From Podarcis raffonei (taxonomy: Eukaryota; Chordata; Lepidosauria; Squamata; Lacertidae), in the NCBI RefSeq assembly GCF_027172205.1, contig NC_070619.1, positions 816,001 through 880,000 on the forward strand: a stretch of 64,000 bases of DNA. Direction: 5' to 3'. Under the pieces are notes generated by a model. The model saw only the letters and a program-made list of their open reading frames with translations, searched no databases and was not told where the DNA came from. The stretch's first letter is position 1. Every line of letters begins with the position of its first letter. Below, one piece after another: positions 34,501 to 41,900 of this stretch. Both the position numbers and the translations under genes were made by a program.

Positions 34501-37500
34501 ATTCAACCCCCTGCAATGCAGGAATCTTTTGCCCAACTCGAACCCGTGACCTGGAGATTCAGAACCTCGTTTCAAGGAGAGAGGTTTGCTGCTTTTGGGG
34601 CAACCCCATGCCAAACCCAAAGTCCCTCTCTCCAGCTCTTTTGGGGCGCCTTCAAGGCAAGTGGCGGCACTCCTGCACTCACAAAGGACTAGAAACTTGA
34701 AAACTCCCCAGCTAGTTTTTCACTGGGCGGCTTTTGCCAATCTGGCAGCCGGGCGTTTCTGCGGGGAGCCACCTGGCGAGCGAAGCCTTACCCCAAAACA
34801 GCACCTGGGGGTCTGCCAGGCTTCCCTGCTTGCCCACGTCGCCCACCTTCGGAGCAAAGGCCAGAGCCCCGCAAGGCCCATGGGCCAGCAGGACAGTCGC
34901 CAAGAGGTCCAGGAGGAACATCCTGGCCAAGACCCTGAGGGAGAAATGGGGCCGGGTGCTTTTCTCTGGCAAGTCACCCCTGGCCCCCAATCAGGGCAGG
35001 CTTCTCCCACGGCAACCCCTGGCCCCCTTTATGAGCTCACCTGCCCCACAGGAGCTCAGCCCAGCCTCAGGCAGCAGACTGCAGAGGCAGCGGACTACAA
35101 GGCGCAGTAGCCTGGAAGAGGAGGAGCCTGAGGAGCCACAGCCAAGACAGGGGAGGTGCTGGGAGTTGTAGCACAGCATCCAGAGAGCACCAGGTTGAGG
35201 GGAAAGGGGAGCCAGCCATTTGGTTTGTCTGGATATTTGAAAGCTGCACTTTGAGAAGAACAGAGTGAGGGTTGTGTGTGTTATTTTGAATATTAGCATG
35301 TGGCACTTTGTGTTGTGTACACAAAACAACAGAAGCAGTAGCAGAAGCACCAGCAAAATACCCCCCAAAATCATGGGGCACAGGCCTGTCCGAATAGTCG
35401 CCAGGAATGGCTTCCCTGAAATAATCTTGGGAGCTGTAGTTCCTTCAGGGCGCTGAGATTGGTTAAGTGGCCTCTCGCCTCCTCCTAGAACTACCAATCC
35501 CAGAGCTCCCCGCAAAGAGGGCCTGACTGCTGAAGCCCTCAGGGTGGGGAAGAGGTCCTGGCAATGTTCAGCACCCTTGAACTACAGTTCCCAGGATTCT
35601 TTGGGGGGCACTGTGACACTTTACACCCATGGCACGGTCTTCTGGGCAGGGGAGTGACCCCAGCAGGGTCAGGAAGCCTCTGCCCCCAGAAACCCCCAAG
35701 GAAAGCCCTTCCACGGGGTACCTAGGAGAGGTTCGGGGCAGCTCAGCTCCTCTTTGTAGGAGGTCATCCGTCCATCCGCCGCCAGGCCTTCAATGTGGAC
35801 GGTCGTCCGGTAGCGGGAATCCTAGTGGGGAGAGGATGTTGCCGTCATTATTTCATTTTTCTAGCTTTATAGAATCAGAGCTAGAAGGGGTCCCTGGAGG
35901 GTCATCCAGCAACTTCTTGCCCAACGTGGGCCTTGGACCCACAACCCTAAGATTAAGAGTCTCACGCTTTACCAACCATCAAGCGGAAGAACCAGGCTGT
36001 ATTGTTTTCCAGCCCAAAAGAGCCCTGGGAACTTTAGTTTACCCCTAGAGAGTTACGGTTCCCAGTGCCCTCAAACTACAGTTCCCAGTATTTTAGTGGG
36101 GGGGGGGAATGTGCCTTAAGTGGCGTAGGGTTACTTAACCAAGCACTCCTCCTGCCCAGCCACGAAGCTCACAGGGCAACCACAACACGGCTCCCCCTTT
36201 CTCAGTCTGTCCTACTTCGCAGGGTTGTTGGGGGGGAGAGTTATGTATATGTTACTAGTTGGATGGTGGGACAGGGGGCAGGTGTGCAAGCCGAGACCTT
36301 ACCTGCACTCTGGTGTAACACCCATCAAAGGCCACCCTCACCGCTACAGAGCCATCCGGATTGGGGAAGGCAGAAGTCCCACAGGTAGAGTCGTTCTTCA
36401 GAAGATGGGGGTTACCTTTGGGGTCTTATTTGGGGGAGGAGAGAAGAAGTTTTTGCCAAACAGGTTGTCGTTCCACAAATTATTACCCCAGCCCACAATC
36501 TAGCTTTACAATCGAGCCTGATGAACTCTGCAAAACCCAGAAGCTTGCTAGCTTATTTTAAGATACCCCAATATAGGGAATAACAAATGAGTGGATTTTG
36601 GGATTTCCTAGCAGCCAATGGGTGTGTGTGCTTCCTTTGCTTTGTTGCCCAGGGTGGGGTGTGTGTGTGTCTGTATTTCTTGGGGTGGGGTGTCCCTGGA
36701 GAAATACAGACCCTCCCACTTGGCGAGGAAGAGAGTGGTCCGCTCATTAAGAGATATATATTATGATATATTAATTATATATGAAAAATAATTTACTTTA
36801 AAGAATAAATGCTTCAGTGGAGGTTCAAATGGGCAGTTGTTGTTTTTCTATTAAAGAGGTTCCTGGGTCCTGGTTCTCATGGTCAGGATGCAAACCCAGT
36901 TTACTTGGGAGTAAGCACCACTAAGCTTAGCAGGATTTACTTCTGAGTAGACACCTGGGACTCTTTCCCTCCTGGTGTTTTATCTGCATTGCTGTTATTT
37001 ATTACATTCAAGTTATTCCCCCCCCCCCAGCTGCTCTGCAAAGCAAGCCCTACTCAAGAGTAACCCCACTGGAATTAACAGACACTCGTTCCTGCATGCA
37101 GATGAACAGAGGACCTCCTCAAATATTTGCAGTAGTAGACCCTTTGGAAAACGGGCACAACCAATTTAGGACCATTGGTTCCAGTGAGGCTCCTCTGAGT
37201 AAGCCAAATATTGCCTCCGTCTGTCCCCAATTGCAGTGAAGCTGCTCACCCAAATACTCATTTCTGGAGCTAGTCCCTAAGGAGGCTTTAAAAAGCCTTG
37301 CAGGATGGACAAGCAAAGGGCAGAGTGCCAAATTACATTGTTGGAGAGCCATGACCCCCAGGGTCATCCATCCCAACCTCCTGCAGCGCAGAAATCACAG
37401 CGCAGGGCCCCTAATTTTGGGTGAATTAGACTAAGCAGTTTCAGTTGGATTTATGAGTTAATGGTCACCGTTTTGCACTATGCGGCGCACAGTACTATTG

Positions 37501-37943
37501 GAATAATGCTTTTTCTAAGGGTGGAGGGCCCTGGGGGCAAGTTGAGGGGACTAAGGGGACAGAGGGTCTCCAGAAGGTTCTGGAGCCACTGCTCTATAAT
37601 TATTAATATATAATAATAAATACATTTGTACACCATTGTTGTTGTCCAGACCTTGCAAGAAGCTCAGACCAACCAGGCCCCCGCCCCCAGTTTGTGGGAT
37701 TCTTGCAAAAGTGGGTTTAAAATTCTTCTTTCTTTGAAAAAAAGCTGAATTCCCGCCCCTTTACTCACCCAGCAGCCTTATAAGAGATGCGGAGACCTTC
37801 GGTTGGGGCAGCAGGAGGAAAGCGAGGCTCTGCTCGTCGCAGGTGGGCAAAGTGACTTGCCAAAAAGACCCCGCGGCGTCCGAGGGACCGACCAGGGTCC
37901 CCCCCAAAAGGAGGAGCAGCGCCCCCAAACCCCCAAAAGGCAT
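16177..37943 (-). CDS. ZP4-like: Zona pellucida glycoprotein, ZP4/ZPB type, 12 exons, 552 aa
   Basis: Exons on the minus strand, 5' to 3': 37943-37769, 36415-36303, 35821-35722, 32668-32513, 31046-30859, 30097-30000, 29807-29680, 28149-27960, 25947-25800, 17271-17184, 17045-16932, 16337-16177. All introns are GT-AG, phases agree, and the sum is 1659 nt, so the gene looks intact. Domains: signal peptide ~1-24; ZP-N-like region ~25-129; trefoil (six Cys, GLGCCY) ~137-177; ZP module ~183-455 with SITRDSDF and [11 protein letters not shown]; furin site RSRR 461-464; transmembrane helix ~516-537; short basic tail. Length, exon number and motifs follow mammalian ZP4 (human 540 aa). ZP4 is secreted by oocytes (and by liver for some family members in birds) and polymerises into the egg envelope. 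It could be the ZP4 orthologue or an extra ZPB paralogue; I cannot tell without a tree. Confidence 0.94.
16440..16640. repeat. SINE head and L1 3' fragment in ZP4 intron 11
   Basis: 16445-16500 has GGGTTGTGGGTTCGAGTC (B box). 16505-16640 reads as the inverted L1 3' end (TTTATAAAAAGTTTATTGG). Confidence 0.5.
18271..19308 (+). CDS. L1 ORF1p, 345 aa, intact frame
   Basis: RNA-binding chaperone protein of the L1. Residues ~30-115 form a predicted coiled coil for trimerisation (heptad-like [17 protein letters not shown]). Residues ~125-215 match the L1 RRM ([27 protein letters not shown]). The C-terminal domain follows ([15 protein letters not shown]). The frame is open from ATG to TAA, six bases before the ORF2 ATG at 19315, a normal L1 spacing. 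Confidence 0.9.
   Translation: MTDATHQRRASTSGAAGIVGAAASQVKPKAMSSEDLLAQALGKINASLENLAKQVAETNKQVAEASAKIDLNTTSINELGKKVNSNTQSIEKLLEESASTRKLAEEAKEIATAVQEKIPPVYKKLEDHDLTLSMIELQGKERNLRLRAVPESEKDNLADFLTKEFVDFWQQDLGKEEFKIVSAFRLGRRHRKNKARDCLITLRTKEERDKILNLHYQRTLEIEDSFVEIFKDIPKHILDVRAHYRDLVGLLRRNRILFRWEFPQGLSFKYKGRKIRIRTVIDKDKFLNDHEEDLQKEVEAGEEPTASGKGIADIANLSFGLFGPGKDIPPTEEEQQLGAVGGKNK
19315..24010 (+). pseudogene. L1 ORF2 (endonuclease / reverse transcriptase), broken
   Basis: Pieces in order: endonuclease N-part 19315-19730; foreign LINE 19731-21221; endonuclease C-part and linker 21222-21937; linker into the start of the reverse transcriptase 21944-22326; FADD box and thumb 22343-22645; C-terminal domain 22655-24010. 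The block between the start of the RT and FADD, normally about 300 codons, is absent, so a sizeable internal deletion adds to the stops. The last 451-codon piece looks like a protein gene in isolation but is the L1 C-terminal region. Confidence 0.88.
19731..21221 (-). mobile_element. 5'-truncated non-LTR retrotransposon inserted in the L1
   Basis: Flanked by a 13-bp target-site duplication of L1 sequence (19718-19730 and 21222-21234, TGATGGGGGACAT). On the minus strand one open frame of 401 codons (21191-19986) starts at the reverse transcriptase catalytic box (YADDAVILS) and runs through the thumb ([17 protein letters not shown]) to a Cys/His motif ([18 protein letters not shown]). The 3' UTR follows and ends AATAAAATTCAATACAAATAC. 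The frame has no stops, so the insertion is fairly young. It is clearly different from the host L1. I do not assign a clade; R4-like, I/Jockey-like or RTE-X-like are possible. Confidence 0.88.
24670..25110. other. ZP4 intron 9, nothing recognised
   Basis: Includes a C run at 24968-24979. No repeat family or exon is supported. 25120-25400 holds a hAT-like start (GCAGCGGTTCCCAAATG) and an L2-type tail. Confidence 0.3.
25678..25720. repeat. (CA)n microsatellite
   Basis: Mixed GT/GC start, then about 17 CA units. Confidence 0.9.
26190..27022 (-). mobile_element. Family X repeat (composite ~0.7-0.8 kb, contains a tRNA-like core), inverted copy
   Basis: Minus orientation. The tRNA-like core (inverse of GTGGTGTAGTGGTTAGAGTG and GGTTCAAATCCC) sits at about 26490-26550. 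The element's head (inverse of GTTAGAAACTCAGATATATAAG) ends at 27022. About 170 bp of other sequence interrupts it at 26760-26930. Confidence 0.65.
27345..27840 (+). mobile_element. L2-type LINE 3' fragment, split by a MITE
   Basis: Reads [20 protein letters not shown] and [12 protein letters not shown], then the tail GGAAACCCAGATGGATGGGC. The MITE at 27373-27508 lies within it. Confidence 0.85.
27373..27508. mobile_element. hAT-type MITE, nearly perfect palindrome
   Basis: Terminal inverted repeats of about 55 bp (GGCAAACTCGGCCCTCCAGA at both ends). Flanks CCCTAAAC / CTCTAAAA are an imperfect 8-bp target-site duplication, as hAT elements make. Confidence 0.8.
28310..28447 (+). repeat. tRNA-derived SINE with CR1-like tail
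   Basis: GAGCAGGAGACTCTCAGGGT, TGTGGGTTTGAGCCCC, then TTGCAGAGGGTTGGGCTGGA and CACAATCCTATGATTCTG. Confidence 0.75.
28715..28975 (+). repeat. Interspersed repeat, family A
   Basis: Contains GACAGTCTATCTAGACTCCC and GGGCCTGATCCAGCTCTTCT. Unclassified. Confidence 0.5.
31145..31700. mobile_element. L1 3' fragments with an L2-type tail and (GA)n inside
   Basis: 31145-31340 and 31546-31700 resemble degraded L1 ORF2 end and 3' UTR on +. 31345-31505 is the inverted L2 tail (TTTATACCCCGCCCATCTGG). 31508-31545 is (GA)n. Confidence 0.5.
32120..32230 (+). repeat. Interspersed repeat, family A
   Basis: GAGTCTGCTGGATCAGGCCC. The inverted L2-type tail near 32755-32890 is the other repeat around exon 4. 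Confidence 0.45.
33375..34130 (-). mobile_element. CR1 LINE, 3' part with open frame
   Basis: Minus frame of 230 codons (34139-33447): [80 protein letters not shown]. The 3' end has the CR1 octamer-type tail (ATAGAATCATAGAG). 5'-truncated; no stop in the frame, so relatively young. In ZP4 intron 3, sense with ZP4. 34140-34390 looks like a degraded L1 3' end on +. Confidence 0.92.
34460..34575 (-). repeat. tRNA-derived SINE with CR1-like tail, inverted
   Basis: TGTAGAGTTGGATGGGACCC ... TTGCCCAACTCGAACCCG, the inverse of the family at 28310. Confidence 0.7.
34792..34921 (-). CDS. Candidate alternative first exon with signal peptide, in ZP4 intron 3
   Basis: On the minus strand an ATG at 34921 opens a 43-codon reading frame starting [15 protein letters not shown], with an ALA cleavage motif: a convincing signal peptide. 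It ends at a strong donor (GTAAGG after 34792) in phase 1. ZP4 exon 4 also begins in phase 1, so joining to 32668 would give a shorter secreted protein with trefoil and ZP module but no N-terminal ZP-N region. A CATAAAG TATA-like box at 35033-35027 lies about 105 bp upstream of the ATG. Alternatives: the first exon of an unrelated small secreted protein, or chance in GC-rich DNA. I do not recognise the peptide. Confidence 0.3.
35400..35630. repeat. MITE-like repeat in ZP4 intron 3
   Basis: Paired opposite motifs GGAGCTGTAGTTCCTTCAGG and GAACTACAGTTCCCAGGATT suggest an inverted-repeat transposon remnant; a related piece is at 36010-36095. Confidence 0.4.
35872..35990 (-). repeat. tRNA-derived SINE with CR1-like tail, inverted
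   Basis: ATAGAATCAGAGCTAGAAGG ... CTTGGACCCACAACCC. Confidence 0.65.
36735..37740. other. ZP4 intron 1, mostly old repeats
   Basis: AT-rich start, then several short pieces of an old repeat recognised by TTTACTTCTGAGTAGACA (36930-36960), also near 37040-37080 and 37160-37205, and a CR1-like tail near 37345-37395. No exon seen. Confidence 0.4.
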
Positions 37944-38002
37944 TTTCCGGGGGATTTCACACAACCCAATGCTCCTCTCAGCTGCTAGTCCCGAGGGAGG
38001 AT

Positions 38003-38031
38003 TTTAATAGCCCGAGGAGGAATCTGATTGG
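38003..38031 (-). promoter_or_regulatory. ZP4 core promoter: TATA-like box and CCAAT box
   Basis: Read on the minus strand, a TTAAAA-type TATA box (about 38003-38009) lies 60 bp before the ZP4 start codon, and CCAAT (38031-38027) lies about 20 bp further upstream. Spacing fits an RNA polymerase II promoter with a short 5' UTR. Confidence 0.5.
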
Positions 38032-38165
38032 ACGGGGAGTCTGGGTGGGTCTCCTGCCGGGAGAAAGGGCCCGATCCTGCGGCGCACGCAGCCCGGCGGG
38101 GAAGTTTTTCTTCGGTCTACTTTGCAGAAAAGCACTTTGCCTATGCTCCATTGTTGGGACCTCCG

Positions 38166-38171
38166 CACCTG
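38166..38171. promoter_or_regulatory. E-box (CACCTG) in the ZP4-MAP1S interval, possible FIGLA site
   Basis: A single CACCTG lies roughly 190 bp upstream of the inferred ZP4 start site. Mammalian ZP genes share an E-box about 200 bp upstream that binds FIGLA with its E12 partner. The motif is seen; its use is inferred from position. Confidence 0.35.
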
Positions 38172-38224
38172 CTGAGGGGCGCCCGTTCTCTGCACGTATT
38201 TAGGAGAACAGGCTTCCTCGGAGG

Positions 38225-38332
38225 CTTGCAGTCAGTGTTACTCAGAGTAGACCTATTGAAATTAGTGGATTGAAGTGAGTCAGCTGTTGAGTTCAGTGGT
38301 TCTACTCTGAGTATGACCAATGCAGGATGCAA
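38225..38332. repeat. Old repeat pieces in the ZP4-MAP1S promoter interval
   Basis: TACTCAGAGTAGACCTATTG and TTCTACTCTGAGTATGACCA belong to the same old family as in ZP4 intron 1, in opposite orientations. Confidence 0.45.
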
Positions 38333-38439
38333 CTTTTGTCATTTTACACAAGAGCACCTTCCTTTAAAAAAGAAAGCACTCGTTGTCCATTCAGAAAGCA
38401 CTCTGCACACGCTCAGGAGGCGCCCCTCCGGCCCACACC

Positions 38440-38840
38440 CTTCCGCGCATGCTCAGTGCAGCCCCGGGGCTCCCGCCGTCCCCGCCCCCGCCCCCAGGCC
38501 ACGCCCCCGCGCTCCCCTCATTGGCGGGCGCTGGTGCGCGGGAGGCGCCTCCGAGGGTGGGGCGTCGGTGGGCGGGGCCAGCGGGCGCCTCACAAGATGG
38601 CGGCGGGAGCAGCGGCCGTTGGAGGAGGCGGCGGCGGCGGCGGAGGGGGAGCCCCCCTGGCGGCCCCCGCCGAGGCCCGCTTCTCCCTCGTGGTCGTCTT
38701 CGGCGCCGGCGGAGGACGAGGCGGGCTCCGCGCGGCGGTCCTGAGGGCCGTGCGAGACGGTGAGGGGGGAGCGGGGAGGGCCGGGAGGGGGGTCTCCCCT
38801 AAACCAAGGGGGGGTTCCATCAGATAAGTGGGCCTCCCTC
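38440..38840 (+). promoter_or_regulatory. CpG-rich promoter and first exon of MAP1S
   Basis: This stretch is very GC-rich with many CpGs, several CCGCCCC GC boxes (about 38478-38510), an inverted CCAAT (ATTGG near 38520) and no TATA box. It runs through MAP1S exon 1 into the intron, as expected of a broadly expressed gene. Confidence 0.65.
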
Positions 38841-38918
38841 CTGCTATGGATCCGAACTTGTGTGTTTAGTAGGATTTGTATTTATTTGTGTGTGTTTGTA
38901 CGTTTGCTTTGTCTTCAG

Positions 38919-38953
<35 letters not shown>

Positions 38954-41900
38954 GGTCTACGTATGTAGGTATAGTATTCCACAAATGCATTTTGTGTCTC
39001 GGGAAGTATATGCATATACAGGAAGCAAAGCAATAGTGGATCATCATCATAGCAGTATGATTCTCGCTCCTCTCAGCATAGCACTGACACTCGCTCATTG
39101 GAAACGTTTTGACATTAAGGGTTGTATATCTAAAGTTAGCCACACAGGGAGAAGGAGGAAGAAGAGGAGGCCCCTGGGAAGAATGGAGGCCACTGACTTG
39201 GCCCATTTGAGTAGGACTGATTTGTTGGATGTAACTTAGTGTTTTGTTAAGTATTTATTGAATTTGTATCCTGGCATCTTAATCTGACTGGCAGCTTCAG
39301 CTTTCTTAAGCAGGTCAGCAGAAAAACTTACCTACTGCGTTGGTCTCCCACCTTTTTCTGCAAGGAGTGCATGGTTCACCCCCTCCTCCATTAATCCCTA
39401 CAGCAACCCTCCTGGTAGCTGAAGAGGCTGAGACCGACCCAGGGTCCACCAGGGAGCTTCAGGATGGAGTGGGGATTTGAACCCTGGTCTTCCATTTTTG
39501 CCATTGCAAAAAGATGGTGCCTAGACATTCTCTTGCGGCAACCACAACCTCTGCTTAAGGTGCCCTTTGGAGGTTAGTTTATATATCTGAGTTTCTAACA
39601 TTGCTGGCTGTGGTAACTTCAGAGCAGTTAAGAGTGCTGGACCAGGATGTGGAGACCACAGTTCAAATATCTGTTCAGCCTGAAACGATGACCTTGGCCC
39701 AGACACCCCTTCTCTCACCCTGACCTGCCTCACAGGGTTGTTGTGCGGATGAAAGGGGCAGGGCAAGAACTGTACCCATTGCCTTGCACTCCTTGGAGGG
39801 AGAAAGGGCTAGATATAGGAAGATGGGGAGCTGATTTCTATGGACCACATAAATCAGTATTGCCTGCACTGACTGGCAGCATTGGATCTCCAGGGATTCA
39901 GGCCAGGATCTTTCTCATCCATTCCTGCAGATGCCGCTGGGGCTTGAATGTGGGGCCTCCTGCTTCCAAGGCAGTCTCTCTGCTACTGAGCTCTGCCTTT
40001 ATAAACCTAATGCAGAAGTCTACAAGCAAGATAAGATGAAAACAAAAAACAGAAGAGCAGCAGAAGGCCGTTCTGTTCAGATTTTTATTATGTCTTGTGC
40101 ATAAGCTCTCCCTCTTTCTCTCTGTTTGAGATGGATTTTTATTTGCTTACAAAACAACCTCCTCCTCCCCAATTCATGTTAGGTAGCAAAGTTTTCCCAA
40201 GCAAGAGGCTTGCAGCAATCAAAAATGAAATTAATTGTATACTCATCATATGCTGTCAGAATGTGGGATTTGCCAGGCTAGACTGGCAAGTTGTGTGTGT
40301 TTTTGTTTTTAAATTAAAATACAGTGGTACCTCAGGTTAAGTACTTAATTCGTTCTGGAGGTCTCTTCTTAACCTGAAACCTGAAGCACCACTTTAGCTA
40401 ATGGGCACTCCTGCTGCCGCTGCGCTGCCAGAGCACGATTTCTGTTCTCATCCTGAAGCAAAGTTCTTAACCCGAGGTACTATTTCTGGGTTAGCGGAGT
40501 CTGTAACCTGAAGTGTATGTAGCCTGTAGTGTATGTAACCCAAGGTACCACTGTAATTTCATGTAGGAAGGCAATTGTCCATCCAGGCTTAGCACAATTT
40601 CCGTATCATCTTGTTGGTTTTTCAAGAGCCTTCTTCCATATTGCCCATGTAAAAAAATAAGGTTGTCCTCTTGTGTTCCCGCTTGAGAGTAGGTCCCTTC
40701 GGGATTGGCGGAGCTTGCTTCCAAGTAAAAATAAGATGCGAGTGCGCAGCCACATGTGAATGTTACGTTGCTCCCTGTTGATGCTTCTTCCATTTTGAAA
40801 GCCTTTGATTTGAGCACTTTCCATTCAGGTCTCATTCCATGCAGCAAGGAGAACATACAGATGTTTGAGCATGAGTTGTGCTTGGATTTAAATACCTCAG
40901 AGGGCTTTGTAGGAGCGTTAAAACCCAGAGAGAGAGAGAGAGAGCAGCTTTTGTCAGTTTTCTCTTTTTTAAAAAAAGGAGTGTATATTTGGCTCCTAAG
41001 AAATACCACTTTTGGGGCTAAGAAGCTGTGTGTGTTTGCAAAGGGAGCAGGGCTGATTTGTGGCTTGGTTGAGGGAGCCGGGAAGAGAGCGAAGGAGCGG
41101 GGGCGAAATGGGGAGAGGAACCTGAAGCATGTGGGGTGGCTTGGTCTGGGGAGGGCTCTTGCGGGGAGTCAGGCCTGTTCAGCAATGGGTGGTGAGCTGT
41201 GGGGAAGGGGGCAGAGTGAGGACGGACGAGAACATGGCTCTAAAATCAGTGTTCCGGGTGTGTGGCACCCCCTTCAAAAGCACGAGACCTCCGGGCCACC
41301 CCCTGGCCCAGAAGGCAGAGCGAGCCTTCCCCATCTCTGTTGGGCCTTCTTCCTCTGCTCTGGAGCATACGGCACCTTAAACCTAGATGACGGTTGCCAC
41401 AGAGGATCTAGGCACCATTCCTCCTGCCAATGACCCAGTGATGAGGAAAGCTTCACTGTGACTGCACACTCTCTGTTGTGTGAGGCTGCAGTGGTTCTGG
41501 GACCAGCACCACCCTTGTAAGCAGCTAAAAATTCAGAATGTGGCCCCTTTGACCCAAAAGACCGCCAGCCCCCACCCCCAGCTGGAGGGTTCCAGGCGAA
41601 GAAGTGTCATGCCCTTGTCACCGGAGTCACTCGAGTCTTTGCGATGGAGGCTGCGTCGCTGTGCCCTGGGGTTTAGGGGGGCAGAGTTCCAGTTGGCAAG
41701 TGAAACCCAAGCAGAGAGGCAAGTGCCATTTGAAGGATCCTGGCAGAATCCCGTCTCCTCCTCCTAATTGCCCTCTGAGAGCTAATTGCTCTTAATTGCT
41801 TCTGCTCTGCCTCGCCATACCTGCAGGGCCTGCGTTTTGTTCAAGGGTGTGGCCCAGCCTCTTCCGCAAGGTGCATTGTGAGGTGGGAGACAAGCACACC

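Noticed and set aside
34586-35110. 174-codon + frame in ZP4 intron 3
   Set aside because: Opposite strand to the better-supported signal-peptide exon; no domain; GC-rich by-product.
36303-36415. A shorter ZP4 exon 2 starting at the AAC after GAAG (36395)
   Set aside because: That acceptor breaks the phase with exon 1. The upstream acceptor at 36416-36417 keeps the frame and adds GNPHLLK, which aligns with human ZP4.
40756-41433. 225-codon open frame on + in MAP1S intron 1
   Set aside because: No recognisable domain, no codon or splice logic, composition changes along it, and it includes a microsatellite-like GA run. Chance frame.
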